A stretch of DNA of 64,000 nucleotides from Ehretia macrophylla (GCA_037974665.1 CM075768.1:66615816-66679815); one strand, 5' to 3'; numbered from the stretch's first letter, positions 11,581-24,249 are shown. Notes: generated by a model not told the origin, from the letters alone. Program-made: numbers and translations.

Positions 11581-12138
11581 TCTTTTCAATTTTTTTTCCT
11601 TCAGTTAGGGTTGCCAAGATACTTTATCCACCACTATTCTATTATCGAATACCACGGCACCTTGGGCAAGACAACTTCGCTTCACTTGGAGGCTGGGCCC
11701 GCAAACTGAGGGCGTAGGGCTTGTGATCAAGTCTCCGTCGCTCCGGTGCCCATAACTTTTGATCTGTAAGGAGATACGCGGCGCACAGTATACCGTTGGA
11801 AAGCTCTCCGAGAGCTCTACAACGAGGGCAGTTAGGTTGCTAACTGTGCCCTTTTTGGAGCTCAAAATGGAATGTTTTCATCAGTTTTGGGCCACTTTTC
11901 TAATTTAGCTCTGCTTTTCCGTCCCGGATCGTACGTCGTGAGAATTTAAAAGGACGACAACCTTACTCACAGGACATTAGAGGACCCTACAATGCGTCGA
12001 TATCTCGTCTTGCGAGGATGCTGGGTTGTTGAGGCAGATGGGTTGTCATTAAGCCCATTGGGCCTTCTGAATGGGCTATCTCTCTAGGCTGGAACTGTGA
12101 ACCGTTAACACATAAAGGAATTGTGGCGTCAACATGTC

Positions 12139-12257
12139 GGGTGGGATCATACCAGCATTAATGCACCAGATCCCATCAGAACTCCGAAGTTAAGCGTGCT
12201 TAGACGAGAGTAGTATTAGGATGGGTGACCCCCTGGGAAGTCCTCATGTTGCACCCA
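12139..12257 (+). rRNA. 5S rRNA: 5S rRNA copy 19
   Basis: Differences: C6G, C20T, G30A, G64A, G66A, C78T, G108A, C119A. Shares G64A, C78T and C119A with copies 3 and 7. Confidence 0.94.
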
Positions 12258-12815
12258 CCTTTTCAATTTTTTTTCCTCCGGTTAGGGTTACCAAGACACT
12301 TTATCTGCCACATTTCTATTATCGAATCCAACTGCATCTTGTTCAAGACAACTTCGCTTCACGTGGAGGCTGGGCCAGCAAACTGAGGGCGTAGGCCCTG
12401 TGACCAGGTCTCCTTCGCTCTGGTGCCCATAACTTTTGATCCGTAACGAGTTACGTGGTGCATAGTATACCGTTGGAAAGCACTTCGAGAGCTCTACGAC
12501 GGGGGTAGCTAGCTTGCTCGCTGTGCCCTTTTTGGAGGCCAAAATCGAACATTTTCATCAGTTTCGGGCCACTTTTCTAATTTTTGTATGTTTTTCCGTC
12601 CAGGATCGTACGTCGTGAGCTGTTAAAAGGACGACAACCTTACTCATGGGAAATTAGAGGGCCCTACAACGCGTCGATATCTCGTCTTGCCAGGATGCTG
12701 GGTTGTTGAAGCGGAAGGGTTGTCGTTAAGCCCATTGGGCCTTCTGATTGGGCCATCTCTCTAGGCTGGGACTGTTAACCGTTAACACATTAAGGAATTG
12801 TGCGATCAACATGAC

Positions 12816-12934
12816 GGGTGCAATCATGCCAGCACTAATGCATCGGATCCTATCAGAACTCCGGAGTTAAGCGTGCTTGGGTGAGAGTAGTATTAGGATG
12901 GGTGACCCCCTAGGAAGTCCTCGTGTTGCACCAA
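12816..12934 (+). rRNA. 5S rRNA: 5S rRNA copy 20
   Basis: Differences: G7A, A13G, C28T, C36T, A49G, C67T, C78T, G97A, C118A, C119A. P2-type promoter (GCGATCAAC). The 3' end reads GCACCAACA, so the terminal helix is weakened. Confidence 0.92.
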
Positions 12935-13493
12935 CATTTTCAATTTTTTTTTCTCCGGTTAGGGTTGCCAAGATACTTTTTCCACCACATTTCTATTATC
13001 GAATCCCACGGCACCTTGGGCAAGACAACTTTGCTTCACGTGGAGGCTGGGCCCGCAAACCGAGGGCGTAGGGCTTGTGACCAGGTTTTCTTTGTTCCAG
13101 TTCCCATAACTTTTGATCCGCAAGGAGTTACGCGGCGCACAGCATACCGTTGGAAAGCTCTCCGAGAGCTCTATGACGAGGACATCTAGCTTGCTCGTTG
13201 TGCCCTTTTTTGGGGCCCAAAATTGAATGTTTTCATTAGTTTCAGTCCACTTTTCTTTTTTAGCTCTGTTTTGCCGTTCCGGATCGTACGTAGTGAGCTG
13301 TTAAAAGGACGACAACCTTACTCACGGGACATTAGAGGGCCATTCAACGTGTTGATATCTCTTCTTGGGAGGATGTTGGGTTGTTGAAGCGGATGGGTTG
13401 TCGTTAAGCCCACTACGCCTTCTGAATGGGCCATCTCTCTAGCCTGGGACAGTGAACCGTTAACACATAAAGGAATTGTGCCATCAACATGAC

Positions 13494-13612
13494 GGGTGCG
13501 ATCATACCAGCACTAATGCACCGGATCCCATCAGAACTCCGAAGTTAAGCGTGCTTGGGCGAGACTAGTACTAGGATGGGTGACCCCCTGGGAAGTCTTC
13601 ATGTTGCACCCC
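13494..13612 (+). rRNA. 5S rRNA: 5S rRNA copy 21
   Basis: Differences: G72C, C105T, G108A. The A and C boxes match consensus. Confidence 0.96.
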
Positions 13613-14170
13613 CCTTTTCAATTTTTTTTCATCCGGTTAGGGTTACCAAGATACTTTATCCACCACATTTCTATTATTGAATCCCACGGCACCTTGGGCA
13701 AGACAACTTATCATCACGTGGAGGCTGGGCCCGCAAACCGAGGGCGTAGGGCTTGTGACCAGGTCTCCGTCACTCCGGTGCCCATAACTTTTGATCCGTA
13801 AGGACTTACGCAGAACACAACATACAGTTGGAAAGCTCTCCGAGAGTTCTACGACATGGGAGCTAGCTTGCTTGCTAGGCCCTTTTTTGGAGCCCAAAAT
13901 CGAACATTTTCATCATTTTTGGGCCACTTTTCTTTTTTAGTTCTGTTTTTCAGTCCCGGATCGTACATAGTGAGCTGTTAAAAGGATGACAACCTTACTC
14001 ACGGGACATTAGAGGACCCTACAACTCGTCGATATCTCATCCTGCGAGGATGATGGGTTGTTAAAGCGGATGGGTTGTCGTTAAGCTCATTGCGTCTTTT
14101 GAATGGGCCATCTCTCTAGGCTGGGACTGTGAACCGTTAACACATAAAGGAATTGTGCCTTCAACATGAC

Positions 14171-14289
14171 TGGTGCGATCATACTAGCACTAATGCACCA
14201 GATCCCATCAGAACTCCGAAGTTAAGCTTGCTTGGGCGAGAGCAGTACTAGGATGGGTGACCCCCTGGGAAGCCCTCGTCTTGCACCCC
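14171..14289 (+). rRNA. 5S rRNA: 5S rRNA copy 22
   Basis: Differences: G1T, C15T, G30A, G58T, T73C, T103C, G110C. G1T, T73C, T103C and G110C recur in copy 29, and the two spacers share GGTAT-CGTCGTTCCGG and ACGACTGGAGTA motifs, so the two units derive from one duplication about 4.74 kb (seven units) apart. Confidence 0.95.
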
Positions 14290-14848
14290 CATTTTCAATT
14301 TTTTTTTCCTCCGGTTAGGGTTGCCAAGATCCTATATCCACCACATTTCTATTATCGAATCCCACGGCACCTTGGGCAAGACAACTTCACTTCATGTGGA
14401 GGCTGAGCCTGCAAACCGAGGCCGTAGGGCTTATGACCAGGTATCCGTCGTTCCGGTGCGCATAACTTTTGATCCATACGGAGTTACGCGGTGCACAACA
14501 TACCGTTGGAAAGCTCTTCGAGAGCTCTACGACTGGAGTAGTTAGCTTGCTCGCTTTGCCCTTTTTTGGGCCCAAAATTGAATGTTTTCATCAGTTTCCA
14601 GACACTTTTCTTATTTTGCTCTTTTATTCCGTCCCGTATCGTACGTCGTGAGCTGTTAAAAGGACGACAACCTTACTCGCGGGACATTAGACGGCCCTAC
14701 AACGCATCGATATCTTGTCTTGCGAGAATGCTAGGTTGTTGAAGCGGATGGGTTGTCGTTAAGCCCATTGGGCCTTCTGAAATGGCCATCTCTCTAGGCT
14801 GGGACTGTGAACAATCAACACATAAAGGAATTGTGCGCTCAACATGAC

Positions 14849-14966
14849 GAGTGCGATCATACCAGCACTAATGAACCAGATCCCATCAGAACTCCGTAGT
14901 TAAGCGTGCTTGGGTGAGAGTAGTACTAGGATGGGTGACGCCAGGGAAGTCCTCGTGTTGCACCCC
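14849..14966 (+). rRNA. 5S rRNA: 5S rRNA copy 23, one-base deletion
   Basis: 118 nt. Differences: G2A, C26A, G30A, A49T, C67T, C92G, one C lost from 91-95, T96A. Confidence 0.92.
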
Positions 14967-15223
14967 CCTTTTCAAATTTTTTTGCTCCGGTTAGGTTTGC
15001 CAAGATACTTTATCCACCACATTTCTATTATCGAATCCCACGGCACCTTGGCCAAGACAACTTCGCTTCACTTGGAGGCTGGGCCAGCAAAATCGGGGGC
15101 GTAGGGCTTGGGGCCAGGTCCCATTCGCTCCTGTGCCCATAACTTTTGATCCGTAAGGAGTTACGTGGCGCACAGCATACCGTTGGAAAGCTCTCTAGGA
15201 GCTCTACGACGGAGGCAGCCAGC

Positions 15224-15247
15224 TTGCTGGCTGTGCCCTTTTTTGTA
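15224..15247. other. spacer stem-loop, GCCAGC/GCTGGC version
   Basis: GGCA-GCCAGC-TT-GCTGGC-TG-TGCC. Relative to the GCTAGC version both arms have changed while pairing is kept. Many other units read GCCAGC-TT-GCTCGC, where the pairing is broken. Confidence 0.6.
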
Positions 15248-15526
15248 TCCCAAAATCGAACATTTTCATCAGTTTCGGGTCACTTTTCTAATTTAGTTCT
15301 ATTTTTCCATCCCGGATCGTATATCATGAGCTGTTAAAAGGATGACAACCTTACTCGCAGGACATTAGAAGGCCCTAAAACGCGTCGATATCTCGTCTTG
15401 TGAGGATGCTGGGTTGTTTAAGTGGATGGGTTGTCATTAAGCCCATTGGGCCTTCTGAATGGGCCATCTCTATGGGCTGGGACTGTGAACCGTTAACACA
15501 TAAAGGAATTGGGCCATCAACATGAC

Positions 15527-15645
15527 GGGTGTGATCATACGAGCACTAATGCACAGGATCCCATCAGAACTTCGAAGTTAAGCGTGCTTGGGCGAGAATA
15601 GTACTAGGATGGGTGACCCCCTGGGAAGTCCTCGGGTTGGACCCC
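15527..15645 (+). rRNA. 5S rRNA: 5S rRNA copy 24
   Basis: Differences: C6T, C15G, C29A, C46T, G72A, T109G, C114G. Confidence 0.94.
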
Positions 15646-16203
15646 AATTTTCAATTTTTTTTCTCCGGTTAGGGTTGCCAAGATACTTTATCCACCACAT
15701 TTCTATTATCAAATCCCACGGCACCTTGGGCAAGAAAACTTTACTTCACGTGGAGGCTGGGCCAGCAAACAGAGGGCGTAGGTCTTGTGACCAAGTCTTC
15801 TTTGCTCCGGTGACCATAACTTTTAATCCGTAAGGAGTTACGTGGCGCACAGCATACCGTTGGAAAGCTCTCCGAGAGCCCTACGACGAGGGCAGCCAAC
15901 TTGCTCGTTGTGCCCTTTTTTAGAGCCCAAAATCGAATGTTTTCATCAGTTTTGGGCCACTTTTCTTTTTTAGCTCTGTTTTTCCGTCCCTTATTGTACG
16001 TCGTGAGCTGTTAAAAGGACGACAACCTTACTCACGGGACATTAGAGGGCCCTACAACGCGACGATATCTCGTCTTGCGAGGATGCTGGATTGTTGAAGC
16101 GGACGGGTTGTCGTTAAGCCCATTGGGCCTTCTGAATGGGCCATCTCTCAAGGCTGGGACTGTGAACCGTTAACACATAAACGAATTGTGCCCTCAACAT
16201 GAC

Positions 16204-16322
16204 GGGTGCGATCATACCAGCACTAATGCACCATATCCCATCAGAACTCCGAAGTTAAGCGTGCTTGGGCGGGAGTTGTACTAGGATGGGTGATCCCCTG
16301 CGAAGTCCTCGTGTTGCACCCC
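16204..16322 (+). rRNA. 5S rRNA: 5S rRNA copy 25
   Basis: Differences: G30A, G31T, A69G, A74T, C91T, G98C. The TATA-like region reads ACATAAACG. Confidence 0.95.
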
Positions 16323-16881
16323 TCTTTTCAATTTTTTTTTCCTCCGGTTAGGGTTGCCAAGATACTTTATCCACCACATTTCTCTTATCGAATCCCATGG
16401 CACCTTGGGCAAGACAACTTCACTTCACGTGGAGGCTGGGCCAGCAATCCGAGGGCGTAGGGCTTGTGACCAGGTCTCCGTCGCTTCGGTGCCCATAACT
16501 TTTGCTCCTTAAGGAGTTACACGGCGCACAGCATACCGTTGGAAAGCTCTCCGAGAGCTCTACGACGGGGGGAGCCAGCTTGCTCGCTATGCCCTTTTTT
16601 GGAGCCCAAAATCGAATGTTTTCATCAATTTTGGGCCACTTTTCTTTTTTAGCCCTGTTTTTAAGTCCCGGATCGTACGTCGTGAGCTGTTAAAAGGATG
16701 ACAAACTTACTCACGGGACATTATAGGGCCCTACAACACGTCGATATCTCATCTTGTGAGGATGCTGGGTCATTGAAGCGGATGGATTGTCGTTAAGCAA
16801 ATTGCGCCTTCTAATGGGCCATCTCTCTAGGCTGGGACTGTGAACCGTTAACACATAAAGGAATTGTGCCCTCTACATGAC

Positions 16882-17000
16882 GGATGCGATCATAGTAGCA
16901 CCAATGCACCGGATCCCATCAGAACTCCGAAGTTAAGCGTGCTTGGGTAAGACTAGTACCAGGATGGGTGACCCCCTAGGAAGTCCTCGTGTTGCACCCC
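16882..17000 (+). rRNA. 5S rRNA: 5S rRNA copy 26
   Basis: Differences: G3A, C14G, C15T, T21C, C67T, G68A, G72C, T79C, G97A. Both bases of the 67/68 CpG are changed. Its downstream spacer is a sister of that after copy 27 (AAAAACTTACTCGTG, GGGTTATTGTTAAG, CTGAGAACCATT). Confidence 0.94.
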
Positions 17001-17558
17001 ACTTTTCCTTTTTTTTTCCTCCGGTTATGGTTGCCAAGATACTTTATCCACCACATTTCTATTATCGAATCCCATGGCACCTTGGGCAAGACAACTTCGC
17101 TTCACGTGGAGGCTGGGCCCACAAACCGAGGGCGTAGGGCTTGTGACCAGGTCTCTGTCGCTCCGGTGCCCATAAATTTTTATTTGTACAGAGTTACGCG
17201 GCGCACAGCATACCGCTGGAAGGCTCTTCGAGAGCTCTACGACGGGGGCAGCTAGCTTGCTCGTTGTGCCCTTTTTGGAGCCCAAAATCGAACGTTTTTA
17301 TGTGCTTCGGGCCACTTTTATAATTTAGCTCTGTTTTTCCATTCCGGATCGTACGTCGTGAGCTGTTAAAAAGATGAAAAACTTACTCGTGAAAAATTAG
17401 AGGGCCCTACAATGCATTGATATCACGTCTTGCGAGGATGTTGCATTATTGAAGCGGATGGGTTATTGTTAAGCCCATTGGGCCTTCTGAATGGGCCATC
17501 TCTCTAGGTTGGGACTGAGAACCATTAACACATAACGGAATTGTGCCATCAACATGAC

Positions 17559-17677
17559 GTGTGCGATCATACCAGCACTAATGCACCGGATCCCATCAGA
17601 ACTCCGAAGTTAAGCGAGCTTCGGCGAGAGTAGTACTAGGATGGGTGACCCCCTGGGAAGTCCACGTGTTGCACGCC
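17559..17677 (+). rRNA. 5S rRNA: 5S rRNA copy 27
   Basis: Differences: G2T, T59A, G64C, T106A, C117G. Upstream box ACATAACGG. Confidence 0.95.
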
Positions 17678-18234
17678 CCTTTTCAATTTTTTTTGCTCCG
17701 ATTTGGGTTGCCAAGATACTTTATCCACCATATTTCTATTATCGAATCCCACGGCACCTTGAGCAAGACAACTTCACTTCACGTGGAGGCTGGGCCCGAA
17801 AACCGAGGGCGTAGGGCTTGTAACCAGGTCTCGGTCGCTCTGGTGCCCATAAATTTTTATCTGTAAGGAATTATACGGCGCACAGCATACCGTTGGAAAA
17901 CTCTTCGAGAGCGCTATGACGGGGGCAGCTAGCTTGCTCGTTGTGCCCTTTTTGGAGCCCAAAATTGAACTTTTTATCTATTTTGGGCCACTTTTCTAAT
18001 TTTGCTATGTTTTTTCGTTCCGGATCGTACGTCGTGAGCTGTTAAAAGGATGAAAAACTTACTCGTGGAAAATGAGAGGGCCCTACAACGCGTCGATATC
18101 ACGTCTTGCGAGGATGTTGCGTTGTTGAAGCGGATGGGTTATTGTTAAGCCCATTGGGCCTTCTGAATGGGCCATCTCTCTAGGCTGGGACTGAGAACCA
18201 TTAACACATAAAGGAATTGTGCCATCAACATGAT

Positions 18235-18353
18235 GGGTGCGATCATACCAGCACTAATGCATCGGATCCCACCAGAACTCCGAAGTTAAGCGTGCTTGGG
18301 CAACAGTAGTATTAGGATGGGTGACCCCCTGGGAAGTCCTCGTGTTGCACCCC
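18235..18353 (+). rRNA. 5S rRNA: 5S rRNA copy 28
   Basis: Differences: C28T, T38C, G68A, G70C, C78T. Its spacer resembles that of copy 20 (GATCCGCAAGG, GTTTTGCCGT). Confidence 0.95.
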
Positions 18354-18912
18354 TATTTTCAATTTTTTTTTCTCCGATTAGGGTTGCCAAGATACTTTAT
18401 CCACCACATTTCTATTATCGAATCCCACGGCACCTTGGGCAAGACAACTTCACTTCACATGGAGGCTCCGCCCGCAAACCAACGGCATAGGGCTTGTGAC
18501 CTAGTCTTCTTCGCTCCAGTGCCCGTAACTTTTGATCCGCAAGGCGTTACGCAGCGTACATCATACCGTTGGAAAGCTCTCCGAGAGCTCTACGACGAGG
18601 GCAGCCAGCTTGCTCGCTGTACCCTTTTTTGGAGCCCAAAATCGAACGTTTTCATCAGTTTCGGGCCAATTTTCTTTTTTTGCTCTGTTTTGCCGTCCCG
18701 GATCGTACGTCGTGAGCTGTTAAAAGGACTGCAACCATACTCACGGGACTTTAGCGGGCCCTACAACGCGTCGATATCTCGTCTTGCGAGGATACTGGGT
18801 TGTTGAAACGGATGGGTTGTCATTAAGCCCATTGCACCTTCTGAATGGGCCATCTCTCTAGGCTGGGACTGTGAACCGTTAACACATAAAGGAATTGTGC
18901 CTTCAACATGAC

Positions 18913-19031
18913 TGGTGCGATCATACCAGCACTAATGCACCGGATCCCATCAGAACTCCGAAGTTAAGCGTGCTTGGGCGAGAGCAGTACTAGGATGGGT
19001 GACCCCTTGGGAAGCCCTCGTCTTGCACTCC
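18913..19031 (+). rRNA. 5S rRNA: 5S rRNA copy 29
   Basis: Differences: G1T, T73C, C95T, T103C, G110C, C117T. Sister of copy 22. Confidence 0.95.
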
Positions 19032-19589
19032 CCTTTTCAATTTTTTTTCCTCTGGTTAGGGTTGCCAAGATACTATATCCACCACATTTCTATTATGAAA
19101 TCCCACGGCACCTTGGGCAAGACAACTTCACTTCATGTGGAGGCTGGGCCCTCAAACCGAGGTCGTAGGGCTTGTGACCAGGTATTCGTCGTTCCGGTGC
19201 CCATAACTTTTGATCCATATGGAGTTACGCAGCGCACAACATACCGTTGTAAAGCTTTTTGAGAGCTCTACGACTGGAGTATCTAGCTTGCTCGTTGTGC
19301 CCTTTTTTGAGCCCAAAATCGAATGTTTTCATCAGTTTCGAGTCACTTTTCTTATTTTGCTCAGTTATTCCGTCCCGTATCGTACGTCGTGAGCTGTTAA
19401 AAGGACGACAACCTTACTCGCGGGACATTAGACGGCCCTACAACGCGTCGATATCTCGTCTTGCGAGGATGCTGGGTTGTTGAAGCGGATGGGTTGTCGT
19501 TAAGCCCATTCGGTCTTCTGAATGGGCCATATCTCTAGGCTGAGACTATGAACCGTTAACACATAAAGGAATTGTACGATCAACATGAC

Positions 19590-19708
19590 GGGTGCGATCA
19601 TACCAACACTAATGCACCGGATCCCATCAGAACTCCGAAGTTAAGTGTGCTTGGGCGAGAGTAGTATTAGAATGGGCGACCCCCTAGGAAGTCCTCATGT
19701 TGCACCCC
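19590..19708 (+). rRNA. 5S rRNA: 5S rRNA copy 30
   Basis: Differences: G17A, C57T, C78T, G82A, T88C, G97A, G108A. P2-type promoter. Two changes in the C box. Confidence 0.94.
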
Positions 19709-20266
19709 TCTTTTCAATTTTTTTGCTCCGGTTAGGGTTGCCAAGATACTTTATCCACCACATTTCTATTATCGAATCCCACGGCACCTTGGGCAAGACA
19801 ACTTCGCTTCACGTGGAGGCTGGGCCAGCAAACTGAGGGCGTAGGGCTTGTGACCAGGTCTCCTTCGCTCCGATTCCCATAACTTTTGATCCGTAAGGAG
19901 TTACGCGGCGCACAGCATACCGTTGGAAAGCTCTCCGGGAGCTCTACGACGAGGGCAGCTAGCTTGGTCGCTATGCCCCTTTTTGGAGCCCAAAATGGAA
20001 TGTTTTCATCAGTTTCGGGCTACTTTTCTTATTTATCCATGTTTTTCCGTCCCAGATCGTATGTCGTGAGCTGTTAAAAGAACGACAACCTTACTTACGG
20101 GACATTAGAGGGCCCTACAACTCGTCGATATCTCGTCTTGCGAGGATGCTGGGTTGTTGATGCGGATGGGTTGTCGTTAAGTCCATTGCGCCTTCTGAAT
20201 AGGCCATCTCTCTAAGCTGGGACTGTAAACCGTCAACACATAAAGGAATTGTGCTCTCAACATGAC

Positions 20267-20384
20267 GGGTGCGATCATACCAGCACTAATGCACCGGACC
20301 CCTTCAGAACTCCGAGGTAAGGCGTGGTTGGGCGAGAGTAGTCCTAGGATGGGTGACCCCTGGGAAGACCTCGTGTTACACCCC
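20267..20384 (+). rRNA. 5S rRNA: 5S rRNA copy 31, one-base deletion
   Basis: 118 nt. Differences: T33C, A37T, A50G, T53A, A55G, C61G, A77C, one C lost from 91-95, T103A, G113A. The A box is hit four times, so the copy is probably not transcribed efficiently. Confidence 0.9.
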
Positions 20385-20941
20385 CATTTTCAATTTTTTT
20401 TCCTCCGGTTAGGATTGCCAAGATACTTTATCCACCACATTTCTATTATCAAATCCCACGGTACCTTGGGCAAGACAACTTCGCTTCACGTAGAGGCTGG
20501 GCCCGCAAACCGAGGGCGTAGGGCTTGTGAGAAGGTCTCTGTCGCTCCGGTGCTGATAACTTTTGATCCGTAAGTAGTTACGCGGCGCACAGCATACTGT
20601 TGGAAAGCTCTCTGAGAGTTCTACGACGGTGGCAGCTAGGTTGCTCGCTTTGCCCATTTTGGAGCCCAAAATTGAACGTTTTCATCAGTTTTGGCCCAAT
20701 TTTCTAATTTAGCTCTATTTTTCTGTCCCGGATCGTACGTCGTGAGTTGTTAAAAGGATGCCAACTTTACTCGCGGGTCATTAGAGGGCCTACAACGCGT
20801 CGATATCTCATCTTGAGAGGATGCTAGGTTGTTGAAGCGGATGGGTTGTCGTTAAGCTCATTGGGCCTTCTGAATGGGCCATCTCTGTAGGCTGGGACTG
20901 TGAACCGTTAGCACATAAAGGAATTGTGCCCTCAACTTGAC

Positions 20942-21060
20942 GGGTGCGATCATACCATCACTAATGCACAGGATCCCATTAGAACTCAGAAGTTAAGCGT
21001 GCTTGGGTAAGAGTAGTACTAGGATGAGTGACCCCCTGTGTAGTCCTCGTGTTGCACCCC
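20942..21060 (+). rRNA. 5S rRNA: 5S rRNA copy 32
   Basis: Differences: G17T, C29A, C39T, C47A, C67T, G68A, G86A, G98T, A100T. Confidence 0.93.
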
Positions 21061-21618
21061 CCTTTAAATTTTTTTTTGCTCCGGTTAGGGTTGCCAAGAC
21101 ACATTATCCACCACATTTCTATTATCGAATCCCACGGCACCTTGGGCAAGACAACTTCGCATCACGTGGAGGCTGGGCCCGCAAACCGAGGGCGTCGGGC
21201 TTGTGACCAAGACTCCGTCGCTCCGGTGCCCATAACTTTTCATCCGTTAGGAGCTACGTGGTGCACAGCATACCGTTGGAAAGCCCTTCGATAGCTCTAC
21301 GACGGGGGTAGCTAGCTTGCTCGATGGGCCCTTTTTGGAGCACAAAATCGAATATTTTCATCAGTTTCGGGCCACTTTTCTAATTTTACTCTGTTATTCC
21401 GTCCCGTATCGTACATCGTGAGCTGTTGAAAGGACGACAACCTTACTCGCTGGACATTAGGGGGCCCAACAATGCGTCGGTATCTCGTCTTGCGAGGATG
21501 CTGGGTTCTTGAAGCGGATGGGTTGTCGTTAAGCCCATTGGGCCTTCTAAATGGGCCATCTCTCTAGGCTGGGACTGTGAACTGTTAACACAAAAAAGAA
21601 TTGCGCGATCAAGATGAC

Positions 21619-21737
21619 GGGTGCGATCATACCAGTACTAACGCACCGGATCCCATTAGAACTCCAAAGTTAAACGTCCCTAGGCGTGAGTAGTACTAGA
21701 ATGGATGACCCCCTGGGATGTCCTCGTGTTGCACCCC
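21619..21737 (+). rRNA. 5S rRNA: 5S rRNA copy 33, heavily diverged
   Basis: Differences: C18T, T24C, C39T, G48A, G56A, G60C, T62C, G64A, A69T, G82A, G87A, A101T. The A box has four changes. The upstream box has lost its T (ACAAAAAAG) and the proximal region is a P2 variant (GCGATCAAG). Likely a pseudogene in practice. Confidence 0.9.
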
Positions 21738-22296
21738 CCTTTTCAATTTTTTTTGCTCTGGTTTGGGTTGCCAAGATACTTTATCCACCACATTTCTATT
21801 ATCGAATCCCACGGCACCTTGGCCTAGACAACTTCGCTTCCCGTGGAGGCTGGGCCAGCAAACCGAGGGCATAGGGCTTGTGACTAGGTCTCCGTCGCTC
21901 TAGTGCCCATAACTTTTGATCCGTAAGGAGTTTCGCAGCGCACAGAATACCGTTGGAAAGCTCTCTGAGAGCTCTATGACTGGGGCAGCCAACTTGCTCG
22001 CTATGCCCATTTTTGGAGCACAAAATTGAACGTTTTCATCAGTTTTGGGCCATGTTTCTTTTTTAGCTCTGTTTTTTCGTCCCGGATCGTACGTTGTGAG
22101 CTGTTAAAAGGACGACAACCTTACTCACGGGATATTAGAGGACCCTACAACTCGTTGATATCTCGTCTTGCGAGGATGCTGGTTTGTTAAAGCGGATGGG
22201 TTGTTGTTAAGCCCATTACGCCTTCTAAATGGGCCATCTCTCTAGGCTGGGACAGTGAACCATCAACACATAAAGAAATTGTGCCCTCAACATAAT

Positions 22297-22415
22297 GGGT
22301 GCAATCATACTAGCTCTAATGCATCGGATCCCATCAGAACTCCGAAGTTAAGCGTGCTTAGGCGAGAGTAGTACTAGGATGGGTGACCCCCTGGGAAGTC
22401 CTCGTGTTGCACCCC
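22297..22415 (+). rRNA. 5S rRNA: 5S rRNA copy 34
   Basis: Differences: G7A, C15T, A19T, C28T, G64A. The 3' half is at consensus. Confidence 0.95.
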
Positions 22416-22968
22416 CATTTTCAATTTTTATTCCTCTGGTTAGGGTTGCCAAGATACTTTATCCACTACATTTCTATTAGCGAATACCACGGCACGTTGG
22501 GCAAGACAACTTCGCTTCATGTGGAGGTTGGGCCCGCAAACCGAGGGCGTTGGGCTTGTGACCAGGTCTCCATCGCTCCGGTGCCCATAACTTTCTATTT
22601 GTAAGGAGTTACGCGGCACACAGGATACCGTTGGAATGTTTTTCAAGAGCTCTACGATGGGGGCAGCCAGCTTGCTCGCTGTGCCCTTTTTGGAGTCCAA
22701 AATCGAACGTTTTTATCAGTTTCGGGGCACTTTTCTGATTTATCTCTTCTTTTCCGTTGTGGATCGTACGTCGTGACCCGTTAAAAGGACGAAAAACTTA
22801 CTCGCGGGACATTAGAGGGCCCTACAATGCGTCGATATCACGTCTTGTGAGGATGCTGTGTTGTTGAAGCGGATAGGTTGTTGTTAAGCCCATTGGGCCT
22901 TCTGAATGGGCCATCTCTCTAGGACTGTGAACCGTTAACACATAAAGGAATTGTGCCCTCAACATGAT

Positions 22969-23013
22969 GGGTGCGATCATACCAGCACTAACGAAGTCCT
23001 CGTGGTGCACTCC
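22969..23013 (+). pseudogene. 5S rRNA copy 35, internally deleted
   Basis: Only about 45 nt remain: gene positions 1-23 join directly to about position 99. All of the A box, IE and C box are gone. The upstream promoter and the downstream T run are kept. It cannot be transcribed from the internal promoter. Remaining changes: T111G, C117T. Confidence 0.95.
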
Positions 23014-23571
23014 CCTTTTCAATTTTTTTTCCTCCGATTAGGGTTGTCAAGATAATTTATCCACCACATTTCTATTATCGAATCCCACGGCTCCTTAGGC
23101 AAGACAACTTTGCCTCACGTGGAGGCTGGGCCCGCAAACCGAGGGCATAGGGCTTGTGACCAGGTCTCCGTCGCTCCGGTGCCCATAACTTTTTATCCGT
23201 AAGGAGTTACACGGCGCACAACATACCGTTGGAAAGCACTTCAAGAGCTCTACGACTGGGGCAGCTAGCTTGCTCGCTGTGCCCTTTTTGGAGACCAAAA
23301 TCAAACATTTTCATCAGTTTCGAGCCACTTTTCTAATTTTTTTCTGTTATTCTGTCCAGTATCGTACGTCGTGAGCTGTTAAAAGGAAGACAACCTTTCT
23401 CGTGGGACATTAGAGGGCCCTACAACGCGTCGATATCTCGTCTTGCGAGGATGCTGGGTAGTTGAAGTGGATGGGTTGTCGTTAAGCCCATTGGGCCTTC
23501 TGAATGGGCCATCTCTCCACGCTTGGACTGTGAACCGTTAACACATAAAGGAATTGTGCGATCAGCTTGAC

Positions 23572-23691
23572 GGGTGCGATCATACTAGCACTAATGCACC
23601 AGATCCCATCAGAACGCAAAAGTTAAGCATGCATGGGCGAGAGTAGTACTAGGATGGGTGACCCCCCTAGGAAGTCCTCGTGTTACACCGC
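23572..23691 (+). rRNA. 5S rRNA: 5S rRNA copy 36, one-base insertion
   Basis: 120 nt. Differences: C15T, G30A, T45G, C47A, G48A, G58A, T62A, extra C in 91-95, G97A, G113A, C118G. P2-type promoter variant (GCGATCAGC). Confidence 0.9.
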
Positions 23692-24249
23692 CCTTTTCAA
23701 TTTTTTTTGCTCCGATTAGGGTTGCCAAGATACTTTGTCCACCACATTTCTAATATCGAATCCCACGGCACCTTGGGCAAGAGAACTTCGCTTAACATGG
23801 AGGCTGGGCTAGCAAACCGAGGTCTTAGGGCTGGTGACCAGGTCTCCTTCGCTCCGGTGCCCATAACTTTTGATTTGTGAGGCGTTACGCAGCGGAAAGC
23901 ATACCGTCGGAAAGCTCTCCGACAGCTCTATGACAGGGGCAGCCCGCTTGCTCGCTATGCCCCTTTTTGGAGCCCAAAATCGAACGTATTCATCAGTTTC
24001 GGGACACTTTTATTTTTTAGATCTATTTTTTCGTCCCGAATCGAACGTCGTGAGCTGGTAAAAGGACGACAACCATACTCACGGGACATTAGAGGGCCCT
24101 ACAATGCGTCGATATCTCATATTGCGAGGATGCTGGGTTATGAAGCGGATAGGTTGTCGTTAAGCCCATTGCGCCTTCTGAATGGGCCTTTTCTCTAGGC
24201 TGGGACTGTGAACCGTAATCACATAAAGGAATTGTGCCCTCAACATGAC

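Noticed and set aside
18321-18806. The longest open frame, 161 codons.
   Set aside because: It is two array frames joined by the chance lack of a stop in one unit. No sister unit keeps it open.
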